DNA from: Enterobacter soli ATCC BAA-2102
GTDB taxonomy: Bacteria > Pseudomonadota > Gammaproteobacteria > Enterobacterales > Enterobacteriaceae
Length of the DNA: 64,000 bases
Reading direction: 5' to 3'
Assembly (NCBI RefSeq): GCF_001654845.1
Contig: NZ_LXES01000015.1
Span: 55,688-119,687 of the forward strand
In this document: positions 8,704 through 17,709 of the stretch, in pieces
Position numbering within the stretch: the stretch's first letter is position 1
Layout of the letters: each line of letters starts with the position of its first letter
The notes under the pieces: model-generated
The model's database searches: none
Told to the model about the DNA's origin: nothing
The model's input: the letters and a program-made list of their open reading frames with translations, nothing else
Program-made: the position numbers and the translations under genes

Positions 8704-10173
8704 ATGACATTTCGCCATTGTGTGGCAGTCGATTTAGGCGCATCCAGCGGCCGCGTAATGCTGGCCACATATGACTGTACCCAGCGCACACTTTCGCTTC
8801 GTGAAATGCACCGCTTTGTTAACTGCCTGCAAAAGCAGGATGGTTTTGACACCTGGGATATTGACGGCCTGGAAGCCGAGATCCGCATCGGGCTGACGAA
8901 AGTCTGCGATGACGGGATCCGTATCGATAGCATCGGCATTGATACCTGGGGCGTGGATTATGTGCTGCTTGGCAACAACGGCGAGCGTGTTGGCCTGCCC
9001 GTGTCGTATCGTGACAGTCGTACCGATGGCGTAATGATGCAGGCCATCGAACAGCTCGGCATGGCGAATATCTATGCCCGCTCAGGCATTCAGTTCCTCC
9101 CTTTCAATACGCTCTACCAGCTGCGCGCGCTAGTCGGCATGCAGCCGGAGCTGGTAGCAAATGTCGCCCATGCTTTGATGATCCCGGATTACTTCAGCTA
9201 CCGCCTGACCGGCAACATGAACTGGGAATACACCAATGCCACCACGACTCAGCTGGTCAACATCAATTCCGATAACTGGGACGAGCACCTGCTGAACTGG
9301 ACGGGCGCATCCGCATCCTGGTTCGGCACACCAACCCATCCCGGTAATGTGATCGGTCAGTGGATGTGCCCGCAGGGAAATAAAATCCCGGTGGTGGCCG
9401 TTGCGAGCCACGATACCGCCAGCGCGGTGATTGCCTCGCCGCTCGCCAGTAAGGATTCTGCCTACCTCTCTTCCGGCACCTGGTCGCTGATGGGCTTTGA
9501 GAGCAAAACGCCGTATACCAGCACCGCCGCTCTGGCGGCAAACATCACCAACGAAGGCGGTGCGGAAGGCCGTTATCGGGTGCTGAAAAACATCATGGGT
9601 CTGTGGTTGCTTCAGCGCGTGCTGAAAGAGCAAAACATTACCGACCTGCCGCGCCTTATCGCCGATACCGGCGCGCTGCCGGCATGTCACTTCCTGATTA
9701 ACCCGAACGATGACCGTTTTATTAACCCGGCGCACATGAGCGCGGAGATCCAGGCCGCCTGCTTCGAGGCCGGACACGCCGTGCCATCCAGCCCCGCTGA
9801 GCTGGCGCGCTGCATATTCGACAGCCTGGCGCTGCTGTATGCCGATGTGCTGAGCGAGCTGGAAGCCCTTCGCGGTAAGCCATTCAGCCAGTTACACATC
9901 GTGGGTGGTGGCTGCCAGAACCAGCTTCTGAACCAGCTTTGCGCCGATGCCTGCGGCATCACCGTGGTGGCAGGCCCAGTTGAAGCCTCCACGCTCGGCA
10001 ATATCGGCATTCAGCTGATGACGCTGGATGAGCTATCAAACGTTGACGATTTCCGCTCGGTGGTGACGGCGAACTACAGCCTGACCACCTTCACACCCAA
10101 TCCCTGCAATGAAATTGCCCGCTACCGGGCCCAGTTTCAGCAAAAACGACTGACTAAGGAGCTTTGCGCATGA
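8704..10173 (+). CDS. rhaB: Rhamnulokinase RhaB
   Basis: Phosphorylates L-rhamnulose to L-rhamnulose 1-phosphate. The 489-residue product belongs to the FGGY sugar kinases: N-terminal phosphate-binding DLGASSGRV, central SHDTASAV and [10 protein letters not shown], and C-terminal [15 protein letters not shown]. Length equals the E. coli protein. It overlaps rhaA by four bases (ATGA), so the two are coupled. This is the first gene of the rhamnose catabolic operon. Confidence 0.97.
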   Translation: MTFRHCVAVDLGASSGRVMLATYDCTQRTLSLREMHRFVNCLQKQDGFDTWDIDGLEAEIRIGLTKVCDDGIRIDSIGIDTWGVDYVLLGNNGERVGLPVSYRDSRTDGVMMQAIEQLGMANIYARSGIQFLPFNTLYQLRALVGMQPELVANVAHALMIPDYFSYRLTGNMNWEYTNATTTQLVNINSDNWDEHLLNWTGASASWFGTPTHPGNVIGQWMCPQGNKIPVVAVASHDTASAVIASPLASKDSAYLSSGTWSLMGFESKTPYTSTAALAANITNEGGAEGRYRVLKNIMGLWLLQRVLKEQNITDLPRLIADTGALPACHFLINPNDDRFINPAHMSAEIQAACFEAGHAVPSSPAELARCIFDSLALLYADVLSELEALRGKPFSQLHIVGGGCQNQLLNQLCADACGITVVAGPVEASTLGNIGIQLMTLDELSNVDDFRSVVTANYSLTTFTPNPCNEIARYRAQFQQKRLTKELCA

Positions 10174-11429
10174 CCACTCAACTTGAACAAGCCTGGGACC
10201 TGGCTAAACAGCGTTTCGCCGCCGTTGGCGTGGATGTCGAAGAGGCGCTGAGCCAGCTCGACCGCTTGCCTGTCTCTATGCACTGCTGGCAGGGCGATGA
10301 CGTTGCTGGTTTCGAGAATCCAGGCGGTTCCCTGACGGGGGGCATTCAGGCGACCGGTAACTATCCTGGCAAAGCGCGTAACGCGACCGAACTGCGTGCC
10401 GACCTGGAGCTGGCGCTGAGCCTGATCCCGGGGCCAAAACGCCTGAACCTTCATGCGATTTACCTCGAATCAAGCGAGCCGGTTGCGCGTAACGAGATCA
10501 AACCAGAGCACTTTAAGAACTGGGTTGAGTGGGCGAAAACCAACAAACTGGGGCTGGACTTTAACCCGTCCTGCTTCTCGCACCCGCTGAGCGCCGATGG
10601 TTTTACCCTCGCCCATGCGAATGATGAAATTCGTCAGTTCTGGATTGACCACGTGAAGGCCAGCCGCCGCGTCTCGGCTTATTTCGGTGAACAGCTTGGC
10701 ACGCCCTCGGTGATGAACATCTGGATCCCGGACGGCATGAAAGATATCACCGTTGACCGTCTGGCTCCGCGTCAGCGCCTGCTGGCCGCACTGGATGAGG
10801 CTATCAGCGAAAAACTGAACCCGGCGCACCATATCGACGCAGTAGAGAGCAAGCTGTTCGGCATTGGCGCAGAAAGCTACACCGTTGGCTCTAACGAGTT
10901 CTACATGGGTTACGCCACCAGCCGCCAGACCGCGCTGTGCCTGGACGCCGGTCACTTCCATCCAACAGAGGTGATCTCCGACAAAATTTCCGCCGCCATG
11001 CTTTACGTGCCGCGCCTGCTGCTGCACGTGAGCCGCCCGGTTCGCTGGGACAGCGACCACGTGGTGCTGCTGGATGACGAAACCCAGACCATCGCCAGCG
11101 AAATCATTCGCCACGATCTGTTCGACCGCGTGCACATTGGCCTCGACTTCTTCGATGCCTCCATCAACCGCATCGCGGCATGGGTTATCGGTACCCGCAA
11201 CATGAAGAAAGCGCTGCTGCGTGCGCTGCTGGAACCAACCGATGCACTCAAACAGCTGGAAGCCAACGGCGACTACACTGCCCGTCTGGCCCTGCTGGAA
11301 GAGCAGAAATCCCTGCCATGGCAGGCGGTCTGGGAGATGTATTGCCAGCGTAACGATGCTCCGGCAGGCAGCCAGTGGCTGGACAACGTGCGGGCGTATG
11401 AGAAAGAGATTTTGAGCAAACGTGGATGA
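10170..11429 (+). CDS. rhaA: L-rhamnose isomerase RhaA
   Basis: Converts L-rhamnose to L-rhamnulose. ATG 10170 overlaps the rhaB stop and gives [16 protein letters not shown] and 419 residues, the E. coli length; two upstream codons in the open frame are discounted. Metal-site patterns such as [20 protein letters not shown] [24 protein letters not shown] and WDSDHVV are intact. In E. coli rhaD follows directly; here a 152-base gap with two hairpins follows, then ABC importer genes. Confidence 0.97.
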   Translation: MTTQLEQAWDLAKQRFAAVGVDVEEALSQLDRLPVSMHCWQGDDVAGFENPGGSLTGGIQATGNYPGKARNATELRADLELALSLIPGPKRLNLHAIYLESSEPVARNEIKPEHFKNWVEWAKTNKLGLDFNPSCFSHPLSADGFTLAHANDEIRQFWIDHVKASRRVSAYFGEQLGTPSVMNIWIPDGMKDITVDRLAPRQRLLAALDEAISEKLNPAHHIDAVESKLFGIGAESYTVGSNEFYMGYATSRQTALCLDAGHFHPTEVISDKISAAMLYVPRLLLHVSRPVRWDSDHVVLLDDETQTIASEIIRHDLFDRVHIGLDFFDASINRIAAWVIGTRNMKKALLRALLEPTDALKQLEANGDYTARLALLEEQKSLPWQAVWEMYCQRNDAPAGSQWLDNVRAYEKEILSKRG

Positions 11430-11445
11430 GTCATCCCGGCAAGAA

Positions 11446-11531
11446 CCGACTGCACCAGGTAAACGCCCGGTGCAGTCGGCGTGAGATCTGTACCAATAAA
11501 AACATCGCGTCCCGCTGATTCAGACGGGACG
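11446..11531 (+). other. Two intercistronic hairpins after rhaA
   Basis: Hairpin 1 has perfect 11-bp arms CCGACTGCACC (11446-11456) and GGTGCAGTCGG (11469-11479). Hairpin 2 has arms CGTCCCG (11508-11514) and CGGGACG (11525-11531), extended inward by CTGA/TCAG. Neither is followed by a U run, so they look more like mRNA-stabilising or processing structures than terminators. They sit where rhaD would be expected. Confidence 0.7.
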
Positions 11532-11581
11532 AAAACCACCTGCAATCCCTACAACTAACTCAATTCAGTGGAGTAAAAGCA

Positions 11582-12568
11582 ATGAAAATAAAGACAAGCT
11601 TGATCCTCACCGTTGCCGCTCTGGCGTTGTCCAGTTCCGCTTTAGCAGAAGTCAAAATCGCCCTGGTGGCGAAATCACTAGGAAATGGATTCTTCGAGGC
11701 AGCGAACGTTGGCGCGCAGGAGGCAGCCAAAGAGTTAGGCGATGTAAAAGTCATTTATACCGGCCCAACCACAACCACCGCTGAGGCGCAGATCGAAGTG
11801 CTGAACGGGCTGATCGCCCAGGGCGTTGATGCGATCGCAATTTCCGCGAACGATCCGGATGCGCTGGTGCCGGTACTGAAGAAAGCGATGCAGCGCGGGA
11901 TCAAAGTTGTTTCCTGGGATTCCGGCGTGGCAAAAGCCGGACGTCAAATCCACCTGAACCCGTCCAATAACGCCCTGATTGGCGAAACCAACGTCAAGCT
12001 CGCTGCCGATGCGCTAAAAGCGCTGAACGTGGATAAAGGCGAGGTGGCCGTGCTGAGCGCCACGCCAACCTCCACCAACCAGAACACCTGGATTGCAGAG
12101 ATGAAAAAGGTGCTGCCGCAGTACCCGTCCGTCAATCTGGTGACCGTGGCGTACGGTGACGATCTCTCTGACAAGAGCTACCGCGAAGCGGTCGGCCTGC
12201 TGAAAACCTACCCGGATCTGAAAGTGATTGTTTCGCCATCGTCTGTCGGCATTGTGGCCGCAGCGCAGGCGGTCAAAGACCAGGGCAAGATTGGCAAAGT
12301 GTACGTCACGGGTTTAGGGCTGCCGTCTGAAATGGCAGGCGCGGTGAAATCGGGTGCCAGCAAAAGCTTTGCCATCTGGAACCCCATCGATCTGGGCTAC
12401 GCAGCAACCTATTTAGCGGATGACCTGGTGAAAGGAACAGCAACAAAAGACGAAGCCAGCATGGGTAAACTGGGCAAAGTGAAGCTGGATGCCGACGGTA
12501 ACGGGGCGATGGCTGAGCCGTTCGTCTACGATGCCAGCAATATTGATAAGTTCTCGAAGATCTTTTGA
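11582..12568 (+). CDS. Rhamnose-type ABC importer, periplasmic binding protein
   Basis: Sugar-binding protein of the RbsB/LsrB class (periplasmic-binding protein type 1), 328 residues, with a signal peptide (about 1-22, ending SSALA). It corresponds to RhaS of the rhizobial RhaSTPQ rhamnose importer; no symbol is given because rhaS is already used for the regulator. It is followed by an ATPase and two permeases, and the set ends with rhaM, so rhamnose is the likely substrate. AI-2 binding proteins (LsrB) are related, but no lsr genes are nearby. GTGGAG precedes the start. Confidence 0.85.
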   Translation: MKIKTSLILTVAALALSSSALAEVKIALVAKSLGNGFFEAANVGAQEAAKELGDVKVIYTGPTTTTAEAQIEVLNGLIAQGVDAIAISANDPDALVPVLKKAMQRGIKVVSWDSGVAKAGRQIHLNPSNNALIGETNVKLAADALKALNVDKGEVAVLSATPTSTNQNTWIAEMKKVLPQYPSVNLVTVAYGDDLSDKSYREAVGLLKTYPDLKVIVSPSSVGIVAAAQAVKDQGKIGKVYVTGLGLPSEMAGAVKSGASKSFAIWNPIDLGYAATYLADDLVKGTATKDEASMGKLGKVKLDADGNGAMAEPFVYDASNIDKFSKIF

Positions 12569-12574
12569 TCCTTT

Positions 12575-12652
12575 CCCCCCCCCCTCTCCCCAAAGGGGCG
12601 AGGGGCTCGATCGGTTCCCTCTCCCCTCCGGGGAGAGGGTTAGGGTGAGGGG
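12575..12652. repeat. GC-rich compound palindrome, copy 2
   Basis: Same family as 3729-3824: two units with CCCTCTCCCC facing GGGGCGAGGGG and GGGGAGAGGG, ending in the same GTTAGGGTGAGGGG block. The left outer arm is degraded to a run of C, so the long closing stem is lost. This copy lies inside an operon, between the binding protein and the ATPase, where it could reduce expression of downstream genes. Confidence 0.75.
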
Positions 12653-12671
12653 TAATCTATGGAGAACTATC

Positions 12672-14174
12672 ATGACCCCATTGCTACAGCTTTCCGGCAT
12701 CACCAAGGTTTTCCCTGGTGTGCGTGCCCTTGAGAACGTCCAGCTTGAGCTCTGGCCCGGCAAAGTCACCGCCCTTATTGGTGAGAACGGTGCGGGCAAG
12801 TCAACGCTGGTCAAAGTGATGACCGGCATTTACCAGCCTGAAGAGGGCGAAATCCTCTATAAGGCAATCCCTATTCAGCTCCCGACGCCGGAATCGGCGC
12901 ACAAGGTTGGGATCACCGCCATCCATCAGGAAACCGTCCTGTTCGATGAACTGTCGGTCACCGAAAACATTTTCGTCGGGCAATACCTCTACACAGGCTT
13001 TTTCAAAAAGCTCGACTGGCCAGAGATGCACCGCCGGGCGCAGGCCATCCTCACCCGTCTGGAAGTCCCAATCGACCCACGCGCCACGCTGAAAACCCTG
13101 AGTATCGCCCAGCGTCATATGGTGGCGATAGCTCGCGCGCTGTCGTTTGAGGCGCAGGTGGTTATTCTCGACGAACCCACGGCGGCGCTATCGCAACACG
13201 AAATCCTCGAGTTTTACCAAATCGTTGAGCGCTTAAAGCAGGAAGGCAAAGCCATCCTGTTTATTTCGCACAAATTTGACGAGATCTTTGAGCTTGCCGA
13301 TCACTACACCATTTTGCGCGACGGCGTCTTTGTGGGTGCTGGTGCGATGAGCGAGATAACCGAAGAGCGGATGGTATCGATGATGGTCGGGCGCGCCATT
13401 ACCCAGACCTTCCCGAAAGTCGACTGCGAAAAAGGCGCAACGGTGCTGGAGGTAAAAGACCTGTGTCACCCGACTGAGTTCGCCAATATCAGCTTCTCCC
13501 TGCGGAAAGGGGAAATTCTTGGCTTCTATGGGCTGGTGGGCGCCGGTCGTACCGAACTGATGCAGGCGCTTTCCGGCGTCACGCGGCCGTCGTCGGGGGA
13601 GATTGTCCTGAACGGTCACGCCCAGCACTTCCGCCAGCCTGCCGATGCCATCAAAGCCGGTATCGTCTGCGTACCGGAAGAGCGTCAGAAGCAGGGTGCG
13701 ATTATCGAATTGCCGATTGCGCAGAACATCAGCCTGCCGCAACTCAGCAAGCTCAACCCGAATGGCGTGCTGCACGATGACCGTGAATGGCAACTGGCCG
13801 ACGAGTACGCAAAGCGTTTGCAGGTCAAAGCCTTTAGCTGGAAACAGGCGGTTGAAACCCTCTCCGGCGGCAACCAACAAAAAGTGGTGATCGGCAAATG
13901 GCTGGCCACGCATCCTGACGTGATCATCCTCGATGAGCCAACAAAAGGCATTGATATCGGCTCAAAAGCGGCCGTTCATCAATTTATGTCCGAACTGGTT
14001 GGGCAGGGGCTGGCGGTGATTATGGTGTCGTCCGAGCTGCCGGAAGTGATGGGCATGGCAGACAGAATAATCGTCATGCACGAAGGGCTGATGGTGGCGG
14101 AATACCAGGCGGGCGACGCCACGGCGGAAACCATCGTCAGCGCCGCCAGCGGTGCAAAACAGGAGGCAGCGTAA
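12672..14174 (+). CDS. Rhamnose-type ABC importer, ATPase
   Basis: Sugar ABC ATPase with two nucleotide-binding halves, 500 residues from ATG 12672. A longer open frame starts at 12489, but it runs through the repeat and the end of the previous gene; GGAG at 12661 supports 12672. Half 1 has Walker A GENGAGKST and Walker B VVILDEPTAAL; half 2 has the degenerate GLVGAGRTE and a signature LSGGNQQK with IILDEPTKGID, the usual pattern for RbsA-like ATPases. Its stop TAA shares a base with the next start (TAATG). It corresponds to RhaT of RhaSTPQ, a different protein from the RhaT symporter. Confidence 0.88.
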   Translation: MTPLLQLSGITKVFPGVRALENVQLELWPGKVTALIGENGAGKSTLVKVMTGIYQPEEGEILYKAIPIQLPTPESAHKVGITAIHQETVLFDELSVTENIFVGQYLYTGFFKKLDWPEMHRRAQAILTRLEVPIDPRATLKTLSIAQRHMVAIARALSFEAQVVILDEPTAALSQHEILEFYQIVERLKQEGKAILFISHKFDEIFELADHYTILRDGVFVGAGAMSEITEERMVSMMVGRAITQTFPKVDCEKGATVLEVKDLCHPTEFANISFSLRKGEILGFYGLVGAGRTELMQALSGVTRPSSGEIVLNGHAQHFRQPADAIKAGIVCVPEERQKQGAIIELPIAQNISLPQLSKLNPNGVLHDDREWQLADEYAKRLQVKAFSWKQAVETLSGGNQQKVVIGKWLATHPDVIILDEPTKGIDIGSKAAVHQFMSELVGQGLAVIMVSSELPEVMGMADRIIVMHEGLMVAEYQAGDATAETIVSAASGAKQEAA

Positions 14175-15178
14175 TGTTGAACTCACTGCTTAAACACCGT
14201 GAAGCCCTGCTGGGGGCGGTCATTATCCTGATGGTGATTGCCATTGGCAGCCGCGTGCCGTCGTTTATCGCGCCGGGAAACCTGGTGGAGATGTTTAACG
14301 ACACCTCCATTCTGGTGATCCTCGCACTGGGGCAGATGATGGTGCTGCTGACCAAAGGCATTGATTTGTCGATGGCGGCGAACCTTGCATTGACCGGAAT
14401 GATAGTCGCGCTGATTAACTTCCATTACCCGGACGTTCCCGTCTGGACGCTGCTGATCCTCGCCACCGCGCTGGGCCTGCTGATGGGCGTCATCAACGGC
14501 CTGCTGGTGTGGAAGCTGGGCATTCCGGCGATTGTCGTGACGCTGGGCACCATGAGCATTTACCGCGGGATCATCTTTTTGCTCTCCGGCGGCGGTTGGG
14601 TCAACTCCAACCAGATGGGGGCAGATTTTCTCGGCCTGCCGCGCGCCTCTGTGCTGGGGTTACCGGTGCTGAGCTGGTGTGCTATCGCCGCACTGCTGCT
14701 GGTGGGGTATTTCCTGCGCTACAGCCGCACAGGACGGGCGCTCTACACCGCGGGCGGTAACGCCACAGCGGCCTACTACACCGGGATCAACGCCGGAAAG
14801 ATGCAGTTTGTCAGCTTCTGCCTGTCGGGGCTGCTGGCCGGGTTCTGCGGCTATCTGTGGATTTCACGTTTCGCAGTTGCTTATGTCGATGTTGCCAACG
14901 GCTTTGAGTTACAGGTAGTGGCGGCGTGCGTCATTGGCGGGATCAGCACCATGGGCGGTACCGGGCGAGTGCTCGGCTGTCTGTTTGGGGCCCTGTTCCT
15001 CGGCGTCATCAACAACGCCCTGCCGGTGATTGGCGTCTCTCCATTCTGGCAAATGGCGATTTCCGGCACGGTTATCGTGATTGCGGTTCTGCTTAACGAG
15101 CGCGGCAATAAACGTAAAGGCCGCCTTATCCTGCGCGACGCCGCGCTGGCACGTCAGAAAATGGCGGTGAAATCATGA
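14174..15178 (+). CDS. rhaP: Rhamnose-type ABC importer, permease 1
   Basis: Inner-membrane permease of the BPD_transp_2 (RbsC/AraH) family, 334 residues, with about eight to ten hydrophobic segments and the family motif LTKGIDLSMAANLAL. Start and previous stop overlap (TAATG), and its stop overlaps the next start (ATGA), so the importer genes are tightly coupled. The pair with the following permease fits a heterodimeric channel like RhaP-RhaQ. Which of the two is RhaP or RhaQ is assumed from gene order. Confidence 0.82.
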   Translation: MLNSLLKHREALLGAVIILMVIAIGSRVPSFIAPGNLVEMFNDTSILVILALGQMMVLLTKGIDLSMAANLALTGMIVALINFHYPDVPVWTLLILATALGLLMGVINGLLVWKLGIPAIVVTLGTMSIYRGIIFLLSGGGWVNSNQMGADFLGLPRASVLGLPVLSWCAIAALLLVGYFLRYSRTGRALYTAGGNATAAYYTGINAGKMQFVSFCLSGLLAGFCGYLWISRFAVAYVDVANGFELQVVAACVIGGISTMGGTGRVLGCLFGALFLGVINNALPVIGVSPFWQMAISGTVIVIAVLLNERGNKRKGRLILRDAALARQKMAVKS

Positions 15179-16179
15179 GCAAAATGATGACCTCTGAAGA
15201 GATCAAAAACGAGCCGGCTCCGGCGGGCATTTTCCAGCGCCTGCTGTGCTGGGAAGGTTTTCTGCTGGCGGTCACGCTGGCGGTGTTTGTGGTGAATGCC
15301 CTCGCCTCGCCTTATTTCCTCAACATCTGGAACCTCTCGGATGCGACATTCAACTTTACCGAAAAAGCGATCATCGTGCTGCCAATGGCGATGCTGATTA
15401 TCGCCCGGGAAATTGATCTGTCGGTGGCCTCCACCATCGCGCTCAGCTCCACGGTAATGGGCTTTTGCGCGGCGGCGGGCGTGGATACGCCACTGCTGGT
15501 GTGCGTGGGGTTAGGCGTGGGGCTGCTGTGCGGGTTATTCAACGGCATCCTGGTGACGCGCTTTAACCTGTCGTCCATCGTCATCACCATCGGCACCATG
15601 AGCCTTTATCGCGGTATCACTTACATCCTGCTCGGCGATCAGGCGCTGAACAGCTACCCGGACAGCTTCGCCTGGTTAGGGCAAGGCTATGTCTTTGGCG
15701 CGCTGTCCTTTGAGTTTGCCCTGTTCATCGTGCTCGCGGCGGTGTTTGCCTTTGTGCTGCACCGTACTAACTTTGGCCGCCGCACCTACGCCATCGGCAA
15801 TAACCCCACCGGCGCGTGGTATTCGGGCATTAACGTCAAACGCCATAACCTGATCCTGTTTGCTCTGGTGGGGCTGATGTCCGGTCTGGCATCGGTGCTG
15901 CTGACCTCGCGTCTGGGCAGTACCCGCCCGACGATTGCGATGGGTTGGGAGCTGGCAGTGGTGACGATGGCGGTGCTCGGTGGGGTCAATATTCTGGGTG
16001 GGTCCGGCAGCATGGTGGGCGTGATTATCGCCGCCTTCCTGATGGGTCTGGTGACCTTTGGCCTGAGTCTGCTTAACGTGCCCGGCATCGTGATGTCGGT
16101 GATTATCGGCGCGATGCTGATCGTGGTGATTTCACTGCCCATTATTACGCGCCGGATGATGCAACGAAGACGGATTTGA
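15175..16179 (+). CDS. rhaQ: Rhamnose-type ABC importer, permease 2
   Basis: Second RbsC/AraH-family permease, 334 residues, paralogous to its neighbour. The N-terminus has a short hydrophilic stretch, then about nine hydrophobic segments; the family motif appears as IAREIDLSVASTIALSS. ATG 15175 overlaps the stop of permease 1. A 32-base gap with GGAG leads to the alcohol dehydrogenase gene, so all likely share one transcript. Confidence 0.82.
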   Translation: MSKMMTSEEIKNEPAPAGIFQRLLCWEGFLLAVTLAVFVVNALASPYFLNIWNLSDATFNFTEKAIIVLPMAMLIIAREIDLSVASTIALSSTVMGFCAAAGVDTPLLVCVGLGVGLLCGLFNGILVTRFNLSSIVITIGTMSLYRGITYILLGDQALNSYPDSFAWLGQGYVFGALSFEFALFIVLAAVFAFVLHRTNFGRRTYAIGNNPTGAWYSGINVKRHNLILFALVGLMSGLASVLLTSRLGSTRPTIAMGWELAVVTMAVLGGVNILGGSGSMVGVIIAAFLMGLVTFGLSLLNVPGIVMSVIIGAMLIVVISLPIITRRMMQRRRI

Positions 16180-16211
16180 GTTTCGCAATATCAATATTAA
16201 GGAGAATTATC

Positions 16212-17360
16212 ATGAGCTTTATGTTGGCACTTCCAAAAATCAGCCTGCACGGTGCGGGCGCAATCGGCGATATGGTTAATCTGGTGGCAAACAAACAGTG
16301 GGGTAAAGCACTGGTTGTCACCGACGGCCAGCTGGTAAAACTCGGCCTGCTGGATAGCCTGTTCTCCGCGCTGGACGCCCATCAGATGTCATATCATCTG
16401 TTTGACGAGGTATTCCCGAACCCGACGGAAGCCCTGGTGCAAAAAGGATTTGCCGCTTACCAGGACGCAGAGTGTGATTACGTGATCGCTTTTGGCGGCG
16501 GTAGCCCGATTGATACCGCCAAAGCGATCAAGATCCTCACGGCTAACCCTGGCCCGTCAACCGCGTATTCTGGCGTGGGCAAGGTGAAAAACGCGGGCGT
16601 GCCGCTGGTGGCGATTAATACCACCGCCGGTACGGCGGCAGAGATGACCAGTAACGCGGTCATCATCGATTCCGCGCGCCAGGTGAAAGAGGTGATCATC
16701 GACCCGAACATCATCCCGGATATCGCCGTGGACGATGCCAGCGTAATGCTTGATATTCCTGCCTCCGTCACCGCTGCTACCGGTATGGATGCGTTAACCC
16801 ACGCCATTGAAGCCTATGTCTCCGTTGGCGCTCACCCACTGACCGACGCCAATGCGCTGGAAGCCATTCGACTGATCAACCTGTGGCTGCCAAAAGCGGT
16901 CGATGATGGTCATAACCTGGAAGCGCGCGAGCAAATGGCGTTCGGTCAGTATCTGGCGGGCATGGCGTTTAACAGCGCCGGTCTGGGTCTGGTTCACGCC
17001 CTGGCGCATCAGCCGGGGGCAACGCACAACCTGCCACACGGTGTGTGCAACGCCATCCTGCTGCCGATCATCGAAAACTTTAACCGCCCTAACGCTGTCG
17101 CACGCTTTGCCCGCGTGGCGCAGGCGATGGGTGTCGACACGCGCGGCATGAGCGATGAAGCGGCCAGTATGTCGGCCATTCAGGCGATCCGCGACCTGAG
17201 CTCCCGGGTTGGCATTCCGTCTGGTTTCAGCCAGCTTGGCGTGACCAAAGCGGATATCGAAGGCTGGCTGGATAAAGCCCTCGCCGACCCGTGTGCGCCA
17301 TGCAATCCACGCACTGCCAGCCGCGATGAAGTCCGCGAGCTGTATCTGGAGGCATTATGA
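16212..17360 (+). CDS. Iron-containing alcohol dehydrogenase, likely lactaldehyde reductase
   Basis: Group III (Fe-type) alcohol dehydrogenase, 382 residues from ATG 16212 (GGAG 11 bases upstream); a start 12 codons earlier lies in the end of the permease gene. NAD-binding motif [12 protein letters not shown] and metal-site histidines in [19 protein letters not shown] are intact. Similarity is to FucO and, by motifs such as [13 protein letters not shown], even more to YiaY. Placed between rhamnose import genes and rhaM, it probably reduces L-lactaldehyde, the product of rhamnose cleavage, to 1,2-propanediol. Substrate is inferred from context. Confidence 0.82.
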   Translation: MSFMLALPKISLHGAGAIGDMVNLVANKQWGKALVVTDGQLVKLGLLDSLFSALDAHQMSYHLFDEVFPNPTEALVQKGFAAYQDAECDYVIAFGGGSPIDTAKAIKILTANPGPSTAYSGVGKVKNAGVPLVAINTTAGTAAEMTSNAVIIDSARQVKEVIIDPNIIPDIAVDDASVMLDIPASVTAATGMDALTHAIEAYVSVGAHPLTDANALEAIRLINLWLPKAVDDGHNLEAREQMAFGQYLAGMAFNSAGLGLVHALAHQPGATHNLPHGVCNAILLPIIENFNRPNAVARFARVAQAMGVDTRGMSDEAASMSAIQAIRDLSSRVGIPSGFSQLGVTKADIEGWLDKALADPCAPCNPRTASRDEVRELYLEAL

Positions 17361-17671
17361 TCCGTAAAGCCTTTGTGATGCAGGTTAACCCCGACGCGCA
17401 CGAAGAGTATCAGCGTCGCCATAACCCCATCTGGCCGGAGCTGGAAGCCACGCTGAAAAGCCACGGTGCGCACCACTACGCCATTTATCTCGACAAGGTT
17501 CGCAATCTGCTGTTTGCGACCGTAGAGATTGAATCGGAAGAGCGCTGGAACGCGGTGGCGAACACCGACGTTTGCCAGCGCTGGTGGAAACATATGCGAG
17601 ACGTGATGCCGTCGAACCCGGACAACAGCCCGGTGAGCGCGGAATTAAAAGAGGTGTTTTACCTGGACTAA
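17357..17671 (+). CDS. rhaM: L-rhamnose mutarotase RhaM
   Basis: Interconverts alpha and beta anomers of L-rhamnose. The 104-residue product has the family features: [22 protein letters not shown] at the start with the catalytic-region histidine, and WWKHMRDVM near the end. ATG overlaps the dehydrogenase stop (ATGA at 17357). Last gene of the rhamnose operon, followed by a hairpin. Confidence 0.95.
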   Translation: MIRKAFVMQVNPDAHEEYQRRHNPIWPELEATLKSHGAHHYAIYLDKVRNLLFATVEIESEERWNAVANTDVCQRWWKHMRDVMPSNPDNSPVSAELKEVFYLD

Positions 17672-17678
17672 TACGTTA

Positions 17679-17702
17679 ACGCTGCCGCATTCGCGGCAGC
17701 GT
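17679..17702. terminator. Hairpin between convergent rhaM and melY
   Basis: Perfect 10-bp arms ACGCTGCCGC (17679-17688) and GCGGCAGCGT (17693-17702). The following T run is short on both sides, so its strength as a terminator is uncertain. It is the only strong hairpin between the two convergent operons. Confidence 0.6.
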
Positions 17703-17709
17703 CATTTGC

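Noticed and set aside
9130..9777. 215-codon open frame opposite rhaB
   Set aside because: Antisense shadow, no domains.
11430..11581. A remnant of rhaD in the rhaA-importer gap
   Set aside because: The gap is 152 bases, made mostly of two hairpins, and no frame resembles the aldolase.
12489..12671. 61-codon N-terminal extension of the importer ATPase
   Set aside because: It lies in the end of the binding-protein gene and in the repeat; GGAG and similarity support ATG 12672.
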